26,044 bases of DNA from Nephromyces sp. MM_2019 (lineage: Eukaryota > Apicomplexa > Aconoidasida > Nephromycida). Position 1 is the stretch's first letter. Each line of letters begins with the position of its first letter. The position numbers were made by a program, and so were the translations under genes. The notes under the pieces are model-generated. The model saw nothing but the letters and a program-made list of their open reading frames with translations, did no database searches and was not told where the DNA came from. Location: assembly GCA_015657535.1 (NCBI GenBank), contig JADHZB010000184.1, positions 1 to 26,044 on the forward strand, read 5' to 3'. Shown here in pieces: positions 10,898 through 22,917 of the stretch.

Positions 10898-13454
10898 ATG
10901 ACACATTTTCAAGAGGAGGGAAAACTTGACTCTTCCTACTACTATTATTCCCTACATTTCTTCCTGGAAAAGCAGCGGCGACTGCAGAGTCTAGCAGAAA
11001 AATATGAACAAGTAAACAAGTTCTGCACTCAAGCGGAGAAGGACCAAGCCTTATACACTGCAAGTTAATTTCTTTTCAAATCTTAAAAGCTACATTTCAA
11101 ACTTACAAGAGGTCTGCAGGAAAATTCGAACTCATCAAGTGCATCAACGCGGACAACAAGCAGGAAATCTTGCGGTGAGTTCAGGCTACTTAGGAGAGTA
11201 GAAAAGATCCCAGCATTTTTCGTGAGCACTTGCCGAGCAACTGCTCATTGCCATGATATCCACATTACCATGATATCCACATTGTGGTGACCATAGCAAC
11301 AAAACTCTCTTTACATTAACAAGAACTTACGCTGCGGATGCCTCGTAGAGATACCTTCGTAGTCTTGCAGATTAGATGTAACATTTTCAACCACATATAT
11401 ATTCGTGATAATACCTAGAAAATGATGCTATTGAACTCGTACCTCCTTCACATCCTACATCATACCATGTGCCAGCATCTAATGCAGCTCTAGGTCTCTA
11501 GCATTGCTTTCTGTAAGGACACATCTCACATGCTAGACCAGATCTTCCCAGTACCTTCGCACGAGAAACGCTGCTCTAACAGCCCGTCATGGCACCCCTT
11601 CAAATTTCACCCTGCCGCTTACTATCAGATATGCAAGAACAAAGAGAGAGTTCAGGGAGAAGAGCCGGGAAGTATCTTGCCTATATCAGCAGCTTTCTGG
11701 AGTGGTCCCTAGGACCACGGAACAAATTATGTTGCCAAACAAAAGGCATGACAACGAAAGTAGTACCGAAGCCCTCACAAATGAAGGAAATTATTCAGGA
11801 GAGCATGAATCCCTTGATTCATCCATAGAGCAAGAATGCACCTCCGCGCACGCCGAACTCCTAGAGGTGACCCAAAATTCTAGTGCAATAGATGCGTCGG
11901 ATTCCTTGCTTGACACACATTACAAAACCACCGCAAGCTTTTTTTAAGCCTTAAACAGGAGCCATATGCAGCCAGAGTTACATTACTAAATTCACTACCA
12001 TCACCCGCAGGAGCAGAAAATCGATATAGAGATTGCAAAAGAAACGGCTAGGAATCACTTCCTCAAGAAGGAGATCAGAAAAATCAGGTAGTCAGCTTGA
12101 TCTGCTGATATATTTTAGCTTCTTACTTAGCTACTCTGGTACATTGTGTGCTTAAGAACCGCGGACTGTCTCTAAAAATGCCGCCACCGAAATGTACAAA
12201 CTGCTCATGCTGAACAAGTCTGCCTTATTAGGAAACTTACGAGCGAAACAGAAAATGAAATCGAGGCTTTGAAAAGTAATCACGAACAGCTCAAGAGAAC
12301 TATTGATCAACAGTGTGAGAAGTACGCAAAAATGAAGTTTGAATTCAAGGAGAAATTAAAGGTAATAACCGTTTCCACCGTGATGTGCCGCATAGAAACT
12401 AAGCAACACGTATTACGCGGCATACTAAATACCAATCATAAAGCCCTTTTCATGCCACTAATGACAGGATAAACGATAGAAACATCACCCCAATCGAACG
12501 ATTAAGCGATCAACTTCAGTAAAAAAAATACTTGAGACCTCGTTTACGGTGAAAACAGATATCGTAGTTACTAGACGTCACATTAGGGTTGTCTTGTGAA
12601 CATCAAGCATCACTTCAATACCGTTGATAATACGATAAAAAACACCAAAAGTAAGGGATGGTCCTTCTCAAATACTTAAGCATTAATAAAGCAAGTACTA
12701 CAAGAAGTCTTGAAAAGAACAATCAAGTCCAATCGCACACATCACTATGGTCGTTTGCACGAAAAGCAAAGGACACACAATACGCTAGAAGGCTAACGAC
12801 GCCAGTACCAACAAATTCTATCCCTTACAGCCTGAGCTACACGTGTAATGATATTCAGTAGGTACCTAACATACCAACATGCAACTTACACACAAGCGGC
12901 ACATGTGTACAACGCACATCAAGATATTCGTACATTCCCGGAAGTAACTCAAGCCGTAGATTATCACCACTGATACACTATAAACAGACACATACTTCTT
13001 ACACACAAGTGCTCTACATGTACTATACACGTGATCTACACATACACTCCACATTCTACACACCTCCCTAAATGCCGAGTGCGAAATCACGCAACACTGC
13101 CACTAAAGCACTACAAGCCCTAACGCTCTTCACATTCCAATGACGCTATCACTCGTACTTTTCAGAACACAGCTGATGACACGACCGTTGGCGACAATAT
13201 CTCCATTCCGGGTACCTTGGAAAAGGTAAGAGCTACTCCATAGCGTCAATCGCAACCACTAAATCAGTCTCTCTCAGAATTCAGAACAACCCAAAGGTCA
13301 ATCCTATCCTCTTTTCTACAACATATCCAAGCAAAAAAAGAAATCCCAGAAGATGTCCCTGCATCAGCTCCTTCAAGAGCAAAGAGGAACCAATTCTCAT
13401 GACAAATTAAGCGAAGCTATGCGACACATATCCAAGAATGCTTCAATGCTATAA
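10898..13454 (+). CDS. Coiled-coil protein of unknown function (7 exons)
   Basis: Exons 10898-11063, 11120-11174, 11629-11866, 12011-12087, 12232-12361, 13166-13225 and 13278-13454 join in phase at every junction to give 300 aa. The ATG at 10898 has an in-frame TGA upstream at 10856. Residues about 21-95 are strongly helical and charged (FFLEKQRRLQSLAEKYEQVN). Residues 96-150 are an acidic/Ser-Thr linker. Residues 154-222 form a second heptad-like helix (around LTSETENEIEALKSNHEQLK), followed by a polar tail. A basic cluster near residue 260 runs into KKKSQKMSLHQLL, resembling short KKxxKxMSLxxFL linear motifs. No enzyme motif, signal peptide or membrane segment is seen. For intron 1 a GC-donor alternative (11059 to 11110) also keeps frame; I chose GT-AG. 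It is an orphan to me, possibly a structural or cytoskeletal protein. Confidence 0.75.
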
Positions 13455-16410
13455 GCACCATATGCAGGAATCCATTCTTGTTCACGAAAATAGCCACTTA
13501 TTAATCAATTCGACGAGTACCTATCAAACCTTTAACAGATATTTTGCACATATTTTTAAGTGCACATTCCCATCGTATTTTCGTGCTCATCGTATGTTCA
13601 GCATCTACACGTAACTCAAAATGACAAGACAATTATCTAACACCATAAGCTTAATGAAACTCCTGATATGACATACTACCGGAATAAGATTCTCCACTTC
13701 TAAGCTTCCTTATTAAATCTGGTATAATCAAATATATAACCTTGCCATCACTGACAAATGGGAGGCTTTGATTGTGTTCAATTTTGAATATATACCCAAA
13801 ATCTACAGTCTAGTAACGCTTTTATCCACATTATCCTAATTAATATGCAATATTTCTTGTACAGAAATTTTACAACATAGCGATAGTATCAATTAGGTGA
13901 AATTGCCAAGTATTCCAGAGTAACCGCCGTTGAAGTATCCCTATACTCAGCAGATAGCGACGCCCAGTTTACTGTGAAAAACACGCATATATATCTCATG
14001 CTAAAGGAATCCTGCAGCCTACTTACATGAATTGAAGCCAAAAAGTAGACAATAAGATAACCTAATAATGCTACATATCAATTTTTAAAATTCTGCATTA
14101 AAGTTATCTTCCATTGTGTATTTGGTTTTTATCCTTCAAAGCATAGTCGTACCGTTTTATTACATGAAAAAAATATTAGGCAGAGATCAAGCTTTACATA
14201 AGAATAAAAATTGCAGCATATAACGAACTGCTATGCATATGTGAGGTTTATCAGATCAGGTCTCTCAATTTCTCCGCACCGTGACTCTAATGAGCACCTT
14301 AGCAGAACGAAAGTAGTATGTGTGATTTTATCTCATCAGCTAAACCTCGGAAACAGGAGTGACACCTAGTCTCCATTTTTTGATTGTCTTTACAATGAAA
14401 TCATAACACACGTTTTTCTCATGGGACGCACACGTACAATTGGACTACAAATCTCGCTATATGGTATAACCAAGCATAATAAAAGTATGAAGATGTATGA
14501 AGGAATATCTCAAAAGTAAAACAAAAAATGCAGGCAGAAATCGTATGTTGCTTCATAAGCATTTTAATTTTTTGATCAGAGAGATGCTATTTTCTCATCA
14601 CCAGAACTTTCAGCCCCGAAAGATGGAATATAATAAACTATTCTCATCATGGTAAGTGCATTATCCGAATAACCACTCTCACATAACTAAATAACATGAA
14701 TAAGGTTAATATAAAAACGCAGATCCGTTGAAACTCGCAGACATGCAAAGCCTCATAAAGAAAGACGCGTATGAAGATACCCAGAGATAAAATCAAACAC
14801 AGAAATTTAGATATCACGAAATCATACAAATGCACAAACAATCGTTGACCGTAACATCCAGCAGAGGATTATTGAAGATGTCAGACATACAATCGCACAT
14901 TAAAACTACACAATATGTTAAATGAAAGTAATAACTGTTTCTTCAGACAAAACTGACGTTCTGATATCGACACGACTAAGCGGAGATCAACCGCTTCCGA
15001 CGGCACTTCCTCGTCAAACAGTCATCATATAGAAACATATCACAAGACATCACTCCAAATATATTAATAGAATCTTGTGCAACAAAAAAGGTAAGAAAGG
15101 AGTAAGACACAGCGACAAAACAAAGCCCAGTCTTCAACATCATCGCGATACTATCTTTATACACGCAGATACAACTAAGGAAACGCACTTTATCACATCA
15201 AACAGGACCCCAAAGAACATAAAGATGAAGCAAATGATACTCATAATATTGTAGCAATACTTTCGGCCCTCCGAGATCACAACAATCAAGTCACTCGAAG
15301 GTTCCTAGTATGCTTTTGGTTTAGTATACGCTGCATTAAGGCAGATAAAAAGTTCGTTTCGAAGAGAACTATCCTCTGTGGCAAAAAGCAGCGAGATTTA
15401 TGCAGATCAGGTACATTCACGTGTTCAAACACAAATAATACATGCGAGAATATATATGCAAATATGCTCTCAGACGAGGAACTAGATGTACCTTAGATAA
15501 TCCTAGAGACAATATATCTTGCACAAAGGTAATCTTCTATGAAAAAAAGCCAGTATACTTGTCAATGATATTCAAACATATACACGCATATACAGTGTGA
15601 TAAAAAACTACCAAACACAATTTTTATTCCACACACATACATGTGACACAAAAATACGAGGCAAAGCACATTGTAAAAGAAGAGGCGCTGTAAGATTACA
15701 CCAAGATGCCAGCGTACGCCATAATCCCCACAATTTTCAATACCCATACTTCATACAACCAACAGTGTATCCAAGTTACACTACCCGCTGACCAATGACG
15801 AAATATCTCACTTCCCAAACGCCACCCTTCCCACTTACCCACATATCCAGACTCACCATACTCTAACCACTCAGTGCACACACATTATCATATTTGAATC
15901 GAAACATTGCCACATATATCACGTAGCTCCCACATATATCCCCAAACCTGCAAACAATACATAAAACTCCCAAACACAAATAAACGCATCCACTACTTCA
16001 CACTACCATAACTACGCTTCAATTAAAGCGCCCATAAATCCAGAGCAAATTTTTACTCCAAAAAAAGTAAGTTTCAGTTTGCTTTTGCTAATCCAGAAAA
16101 ACAGAACCCCTTTACTCTGGTTAGATTGCATATCCTGCAGCAGATCACTCTCTTGCGCAACTACTGCCGCTGTTGGTTCTCTTTTTACTGCACATAATCC
16201 CCTTCAACCTACTAAAACTGGCACTAATGACGATATTGAAGCTCGTTACTTATACTAGGTAATACTTTGTAGTGTTGTGAGTACTTTGCAATGATATATA
16301 TATCGATCCTTCTTATTCGCTGCAAATTATACTATAGGGCAGGTAAACAAACCCAAACCCTCTAAAATAATCACTTGCTGTACACACACGCATAAGGATG
16401 TTACAAAGTT
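13455..16410. other. AT-rich convergent spacer, no firm gene
   Basis: About 3 kb between the 3' ends of the coiled-coil gene and eL8. It is AT-rich and largely free of the CA arrays seen elsewhere, with frequent stops in all frames. The minus frames at 14647-14841, 15562-15747 and 15696-15881 have no ATG start or splice support. Apart from the small ORF at 14976-15143 I see nothing supportable. Confidence 0.5.
14976..15143 (-). CDS. Tiny ORF with signal-peptide-like start
   Basis: A 55-codon frame starting at ATG ATG (15143). It encodes MMLKTG, then a hydrophobic stretch to about residue 22 (CFVAVSYSFLTFFVA), a short acidic segment with Cys, and the basic tail CLTRKCRRKRLISA. The architecture fits a secreted or membrane-inserted mini-protein, or a first exon. 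It stands alone in AT-rich spacer, has no splice support, and could be chance. Confidence 0.22.
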   Translation of the reverse strand: MMLKTGLCFVAVSYSFLTFFVAQDSINIFGVMSCDMFLYDDCLTRKCRRKRLISA

Positions 16411-19101
16411 CTACTTCATCAACCCGAGCTTCTTGGTTTGCTCTATCTTCAGTGCTTGCTCCTTCTTCTTCTGAACATTCAACGACTTGAAACCCATAAT
16501 ACCACCACCCCACTTCTTCCTGACATCTAAGTTATCATTGAACTGCACACGGAAAGTCTTGCAAAGATTATCAAACTCCCCGGCATCCTGTTAAAGAGAA
16601 GTAGTAAAAAAAACATGAGAACCGTGCACACAGACACACACACACACAAATTATATGAGAAATCTAAAGTAGTAAATATAAACTGTGGAGCGATTTAGGT
16701 TGGCGAAGGAGGTGAGGTTTATTGGACAGCAATGCGGCTAGATTAGTGGATATTTTTGAAAGGACGAAGGAATCATAAGGCATGCAGGTGTGTTCTACTT
16801 CAGTATCAAAACATCTAATATATTCAGCTGAACTAGTAAGCTCAACTACATATCCTCATTAGTTTAAAGTATATGATTCGTATGTAAGCACAATATGTGT
16901 AAGATCTATTTAAATCTTTTTGAATTGTACACAAATCAAAAGAGCTAGAAATTGTAAGAAACTCGATCATTATTAGAGGTAAATTGGTGCTCTCAAGGAT
17001 GAAATACATCAGTATTATGAGAACACACACAGGCGATCATGTATATACAATGAAGTGGTAGAAAAAAAATTACCTTACCACATATATATATACCAGAGAG
17101 CTGTATACCGAAAATGCACAAATGCCAACGAGTGAGATCTAAATAGTATACTAGCCCTAACTAATTAAATAAAGAGTACTAGACACAAATACACTCATGA
17201 GCACAAGACAAAAACATTTCACTCAAGCATCCACATTCCAAATAGAAGTTACTATACACACAAATAACACACACAGCTATGCACCTTCACATATCCCCAG
17301 TACTCACCTCTTTCCTTATGCTGTCAATGGCAACCACGCAAGTATTCTTTTGATGAACGAGCTTTCCTAGACGAGATTTTCCCTTGATGATGCAGTAAGG
17401 AACATCCTTCTTCCTGCATAATGCAGGCAACCACACTATCAAGTCAATGGGATCTACATCATGTGCGATAACCACCAATTTCGCCTTCTTAATCTCAACG
17501 AGATCAGTCACGTGATTCAATCCATACTTCAACATTACAGGCCTCTTACTCTTTGGAGCTATTCCATCTTCTTCACTCTTCAAAGCTGCCTCTTTCAACA
17601 GCCTCTGTTTCTTCTCAACGGCATCTTCGGGTTTATAACGAGACAGCAGGCGCAGGAGCATGCTAGCCTGTAGAACCAGATTCCACATATCTTATACAGG
17701 TAGCACAAGAAAATAACGTCTTTCTCGGATGGCGAATCAGGTGCGTTATGTGCGTGTGGATCTGTATGATTGTGTGGCTGGATGTGTATCTGTATCCCTA
17801 TCTGTGGGTCTATGCATATGAGATCAAATGTGCGCAGACATCTGTTTGATAAATTTTTTCATCTCTGCGTACTGCTGCGTATTTGTGTGTGCTGGCGAGT
17901 TTAGAATGCTGTTGTTTTATATGATATAATTTTCGGATTGATTCTTTCTTTTCCGAATATGCGCAGATTGAAATATATTGTAGATATAACAAACGTTTGT
18001 GTAATCATCATACTGGGATAGATATGGGTTAACATATCTACTGGTAAGCTCTACGGCGGTATATAGGCGTTAGTATATACATGCAGAATAGATCAAAAGA
18101 TAAATATTCAAGCAAAAAAAAAAAAGATACTCGTAGCATGGAATCACAAACAATTACATCATGGACACACACAATCACAACATACACACACTGAAGCTCA
18201 ACATACATAGTTTTCCCGTGAACATACACATACAATACCAACGCACAAATATACCTGTTCCTTCGATAAGGTATGGGAGAATTGAGCAATCGATGGGGGT
18301 ACCTTCAGCCTCTTCAATAACACACTCTTTTGTCGTTGAAGACGGATATACTTTGGCCACCTCACGACACGACCCAAGTCTCTCGTCGGCTGAATAGATC
18401 TTCCAATCCTGAAGCTTCTAGGAGTATTCTCTGTGTTTGCCTTTACCTTCTTCACGGCTACTGCAGAAACCTTTGTTGAGGCCACAGGCCGGGATGCCTT
18501 CTTGGTGGATGCCTGATTTATGCGTGATTAGGTGATAATATGTGTGTAATCAGTGTTATATGTGTAAAGTCAAATGTGTGTGATTCGATGTGCGTGCTCA
18601 TGCGCATCGAAAGATGCGTATGAACTTATTCATGTGCACAAACATGTGTGTTGATATGAAGATATGTCTGTGTAATGTGTGTAACGTGTTTATGCAATGT
18701 GTGCAGATCAGACAGGCTTATTAGAGTCACGCTCATAAGGAGAACATGTGTGACTGGCCTTGCCAATGGAAATGTATGCATGATAGGTCAGTTGCTTTTA
18801 TGCATAAATAATTTATACTCGTGGCTTATATGTTATGTTGTGTGTGCCTAACGAGTGTGCCTAGATATGATCAGATGCACAGAAGCTATCTGAATCAACT
18901 TTGATTTCTAGGAATTCAAACATGTGTTTTTTACGGATATACATTGTAGCATAGAAATAGATACATGTATCATAATCTAAGCGTTACAAATCACACCATA
19001 AGGATATGGATTCTAGGTAATCATCTATACATGCCCACTGCACCGAATAGAATAGGATTGATGATAACAGTATATAATAGCTAATACACACAACTCACCA
19101 T
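16411..19101 (-). CDS. RPL7A: 60S ribosomal protein eL8 (L7a), 4 exons
   Basis: Structural protein of the large cytosolic ribosomal subunit, L7Ae/L30e/S12e superfamily, binding 25/28S rRNA. Exons on the minus strand are 19101-19099 (ATG only), 18512-18255, 17667-17308 and 16587-16411, all phase 0, giving 265 aa; human eL8 has 266. The basic N-terminus leads into [20 protein letters not shown] and [10 protein letters not shown]. The L7Ae core follows ([52 protein letters not shown]). The C-terminus has the family's KKWGGGIMG and a Lys-rich tail ending TAG. Donors are GTGAGT, GTATAT and GTGAGT; acceptors are AATCAG, CTACAG and TAACAG. Introns of 586, 587 and 720 bases carry imperfect CA/TG repeats. 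Start choice: ATG followed at once by GTGAGT restores MASTKK-, the expected short lead. Alternatives starting inside exon 2 have no ATG. Confidence 0.96.
18530..18720. repeat. TG-rich stretch in eL8 intron 1
   Basis: Plus strand shows scattered TGTGTG with imperfect units such as ATGTGTGTAA and GATGTGCGT. A mirrored CA-rich stretch lies at about 18160-18250 at the donor end of intron 2. These are simple-sequence intron fillers; no box C/D snoRNA pair was found. Confidence 0.55.
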
Positions 19102-19980
19102 GCGTTGATATAGTAGTTAACCTTCACGGCTGAATCCTAATACTTCAATGATCTAATCCCAAAGATAAGCGAGCTGAAAAGCAATCAAAAATATTTCATT
19201 ACTCTTGATTTTCCTTTGTATGTGAAATGTGTGCACATCCTACAAGTAATCATACTGGAAAAAGTAAATTTTCGCCTATTCTACGCTACGGTGGTCTTCA
19301 CCATGCATGTGTGTGATTCTCATCTCATATGTATGTATATATCTCTAATGAGGCGTATGTGCAGCCTCTTTGATATGTGTATATACATTCAATGTGCACA
19401 AATATATCCATGATGGGTAGCATCATTTGTATTCATTGTTTTAATTTGTATGTACTTCATCTGACGGACATATTTCGGCATGCAAGCAGATAATCTTCGG
19501 TATTCTATACTTCCAGCAGTTCTATCGTGACACGCAAATATGCATTTTTCAGGTGGTATTTGTACTTGACTAACTATTTACACAAACAGACGGGTATACA
19601 CATACTCAGTCCAGGATACTCTGACACACATGGCTCATTGTATGCGATTCTCACTCCGCTTGATGTACCACATCCACACTACAAGACAGCAAGCTTCAGA
19701 GTACGTGCATCGCCTTGTTTCAAGAAGATAAATCATACACTCAACAGCTTTTTGTACCTAGTAACACATGTATCGCTTTGCAAGCAATATGCAGTCTCGC
19801 AGCTGCTACACATACAACTCCATGATATACTTAAGACTGCTTTGAAAAAACGAACTAACACACAACGGCAACACACGAAAAACACACCAGCAACCGAAAT
19901 ATATATCCAACTTACCCAGAAATACAAATAGGTATTCACAAATAAAAACAAACGCACGCAATCATGCTCGTCAATACAAA
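19102..19980 (+). other. Upstream of eL8, with one long plus-strand frame
   Basis: Contains the eL8 promoter side near 19102-19300; no motif can be named. From 19527 to 19931 the plus strand is open for 134 codons without an ATG start. The part 19553-19700 is bounded by a strong acceptor (CATTTTTCAG) and a donor-like GTACGT, and reads in a normal-looking composition (SPGYSDTHGSLYAILTPLDV). It may be an internal exon of an unresolved gene, but I found no partner exon. Confidence 0.25.
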
Positions 19981-19984
19981 TATC

Positions 19985-20250
19985 TTGTTAGTGACATACT
20001 AATAACAGAAAAAAATGCACGCATGAACACAAATGAACATCAACACACACCAGCTACAACGCAAAATCAAGTATACACAAATACGCTTATCCAAAATGAA
20101 GCACAAATGCATACGGCACATATACGCAACAAATACAACACACCACACACAACACAAAAAATACAACACACACAACTCACAAACAGGAAACATACAACAC
20201 ACAAACAGAATACACACAACAGAACACACACAACAGAAAAATAGAAAACA
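19985..20250. repeat. CA/ACA-rich simple repeat
   Basis: Plus strand is a cryptic (ACACA)n array: ACACAACACAAAAAATACAA, CACACAACTCACAAACAGG, ATACACACAACAGAACACAC. Open frames on both strands here (Thr/His-rich or Cys/Val-rich) follow from the lack of stops in the repeat. Confidence 0.85.
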
Positions 20251-21164
20251 TACTCTACACTTCTACCTTACCACACACCTTACATCATCACGCTTTCCTC
20301 GAAAAAATCTGCTTTTCAAACACGAAAGTACCGCAAAACCCGATAATTTTGCACAGCACACAATGCATCGCTCAAACCCTCACACAAAATAAAACTTCCT
20401 CAACATAACTCTCACGCTCAATAGAGCGGTTGAGAAGAATATTTTTTTCCCTCCCTCTCTTGCTCTCTATGCATACAAACATCCTTGCCACGCGACGCTA
20501 TGCTTGAAGCGACAAACACAAGAAAACACACACATTTATTCACTAAGCTCACCGTGGGAGAGAGAGGCTTCCCCACGTCTAATCTCGCACTAGCAGACAC
20601 AGACAGGAAAACACACCTCCTCTTTGATGAAAAGAGGAAGAAGCAGTTGTTTCTCCCTTCAAACATATAAACTGAGCAACGCAGGGTTAGCGGCGCTGTC
20701 GGAACGAGAAAGAAGGGTGAAGCTTTGATAGAGGCTGGCAGCTGCTCTTTTCTTCAATGTGGGAAGAGGAGGGAGCGTTGAGGTGGTGGAGGGGGGATGT
20801 CGTGGAGGTGATTCTTCTATACAGTCTGGGGGAAGTGGGAGCGTAAAGGAGAGCGCTTCCTCTTCGTTAGCCTTCTCCTGCTTTCTTTAAAGGAAGAAGA
20901 AGCGGCTGCTTCGGAGGCGAAGTTGCGGTGATGCAGCGGAGAGGCGGTCCATCCAGGGGGCTTTGTGTGCGAGGGCTTTAGGTGGGGATTTGGTTAGTCA
21001 GCGTAGGGGTGTGTGTGCGTGGGGGTGTGGGAGTGTGTGTGTGGAGGGGATTGTATGTCTCCGGGATCCTGTGTGTGAGTGTGAAGTGCTCACGCTCTCT
21101 TATCGATGTAGGATGGGAGGCCTGTTATTACTGGTGAATATTGCGGGCGGTGTGTTGGCTTAGG
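20251..21164. other. Higher-GC spacer with small coding-like frames
   Basis: Composition turns purine/G-rich after about 20700. A plus frame from ATG 20500 to the TAA at 20668-20670 encodes 56 charged residues (MLEATNTRKHTHLFTKLTVG at its start). The minus strand is also open with an ATG (20666 to 20418). I cannot choose between them, and neither has splice support. GAGGAGG/GGTGGAGG runs lie at 20765-20840. Confidence 0.25.
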
Positions 21165-21449
21165 TTGTGCGAGTGAGTGTGTGTTCGTAGCGTGCGTGCG
21201 TATGTGTGTGTGCGTGTGTGCCTGTGTGTGTGTGCGTGTGTGCGTGTGTGCCTGTGTGCGTGTGTGTGTGTGTGCGTGTGTGCCTGTGTGCCTGTTGTGC
21301 GTGTGTGCGTGTGTGCCTGTGTGCGTGTGTGTGTGTGTGCGTGTGTGCCTGTGTGCCTGTTGTGCGTGTGTGCCTGTGTGCCTGTTGTGCGTGTGTGCCT
21401 GTGTGCCTGTTGTGCGTGTGTGCCTGTGTGCGTGTGTATGTGTGCGTCC
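21165..21449. repeat. TGTGCGTG/CCTG minisatellite
   Basis: Nearly 290 bases of TG-based array. It mixes TGTGTGCG and TGTGCCTG words that in the right half resolve into about three copies of a 25-base unit, GTTGTGCG plus TGTGTGCCTGTGTGCCT. A longer unit of about 65 bases appears twice in the left half. All forward frames give Cys/Val/Ala repeats and reverse frames give Thr/His/Gln repeats; none is a gene. Confidence 0.92.
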
Positions 21450-22100
21450 ACTGCATTTTTCTACTCAAATCAAGTGTGCGCTGTGTTTCTCTCCCTCATT
21501 GTGTGTGTATGCATATTACGCTTCTCTCTGCAGGTCATAGGCACCCCCCGTGAGGGCTGAGTAAGTCACAACACAGGCGTTATGCTGTGCTCTTCATCTT
21601 GAGGCATATTCTTTGACATGCTGACAGAGCTGCGACTACTGAGGGTCGATTGTAATGGGCAATTTCTATGCTTCAAAAATGAGGCAGAGAAAGCTGCGTA
21701 GGAAACCTCATTTTCTAACTTATAATTATCTAAGAAGGTTGGAAGAATTAGAGATATCTCCTATGGACATTTGGAAGAATATCTAAGAAAAAGGTAGACA
21801 CAAGCATTCTAGCTAGTTGAGCCTCAGTAGGGCTTTGTTTTCCGGAAGAATATGGAGAAGAGGAAGAAGATGCTTTAACCTCCCCTTCTGCACACACACA
21901 AGCTCTTTCCACCCTTTCTACCTTGCACAAATGAGTGGCTAAGCATTGCAAATCCCCTCAGTTAGCAGCTTATCCACTACCTCTACATCTACCAAACGAT
22001 GGCGTTTTCTGCATCAAAGCCCTCGTTTGGGGGTGGTTGATTTAATGAGCAGATGAGTAGCTCAAAAAAAGAGTTCCACTGAGACATCTTTTTCTATGCT
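21450..22100 (+). other. Coding-like fragments without a gene model
   Basis: A strong acceptor, CTTCTCTCTGCAG, at 21521-21533 precedes a short frame (VIGTPREG, then TGA). A 43-codon ORF with ATG at 21655 and TAA at 21784 begins MGNFYASK and continues basic then amphipathic (LRRLEELEISPMDIW). An acidic frame (FPEEYGEEEEDALTS) follows near 21840, and a short ATG frame (MAFSASKPSFGGG) starts near 22000. No set of splice sites joins them in phase. This could be a decayed gene, unrecognised short exons, or chance in AG-rich sequence. Confidence 0.22.
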
Positions 22101-22109
22101 TTCTCTCCC

Positions 22110-22520
22110 CCCAGGCTCTACCCCCTAGATCCTCTGTAATACTTAGCTTCTGGAAGCTCTAAGTGCTACCCATCCTGGTTACCCTCCACTTCCTTTCACC
22201 CCCCTATATTCCTCCTCTTTTTCCTTGATTCACTCTGTTCCCCCCCCTATTACCCCCATGTGCCACCCCTCTCTTTCCTTCACCTTCTACTTTTACCCCC
22301 TTATCTCAACCTTCTCTGTTTCCCTCCCCTGTTACCCCCCAAAATTACCCCTCTCGTTTTACTCTCCCTTCACAACACACCCATACACTATGGCGCTTAC
22401 TTCTCAGCAAAAAACCACTAACAAACTACAGAGACACAACTCTCTACCCACGCCGTAGATCCCCCCCCCCAAGATCCTCCATCCTATCCTCCCCCCAGCC
22501 ACCATCTTCATGCCTCAAAA
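22110..22520. repeat. Pyrimidine/C-rich tract
   Basis: Plus strand is almost all C and T with C4-C10 runs spaced by TATT, TTACC and CTTCACC. It has weak periodicity (GTTACCC, GTTCCCCCCCCTATTACCCC) and is G-rich on the minus strand. Frames through it are not considered genes. Confidence 0.7.
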
Positions 22521-22604
22521 ATCCCCCCTACGATCAGGCCTTTGGCCTTTTTCAGCTCTCAAAACCCACCTCTCATCAATCTCTATAAGCTAGGCAAATC
22601 GCAT

Positions 22605-22885
22605 AAACTCACTCGTGCACACACATGCTCATACGCAACCATATACACATACAACAAAGCACACCCCCACAACCTCCGACACTACACCGCCGCATATCAA
22701 CATATACACACACACACCAAAATCTAGACTCACACGCGCACATTCAAAGCTACGCAAGCCGGCGAACACCCACTCACCCACACGAACCCAATCACACACG
22801 CACACCCCAACACTAATTTAAACCCACCCACCCACACCCACACCGGCACACACACACACCAACACCCACACACACACTTACACAA
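22605..22885. repeat. CA-rich simple repeat
   Basis: Imperfect ACACACA and CACCCACACC words, densest at 22700-22880. It directly precedes the interrupted frame at 22918. Confidence 0.8.
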
Positions 22886-22917
22886 GCTTTCTACTACAAC
22901 TTCTACCTCAAAGTGCG

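Noticed and set aside
16588..19098. snoRNA genes in eL8 introns, as found in animal RPL7A
   Set aside because: A C-box-like ATGATGA is visible near 18005-18012 on the minus strand, but no D box lies at a suitable distance and no terminal stem is evident.
21128..21560. Overlapping long open frames on both strands (Cys/Val-rich forward, Thr/His-rich reverse)
   Set aside because: TG/CA repeats contain no stop codons in any frame; the translation mirrors the repeat and has no start, splice or domain support.
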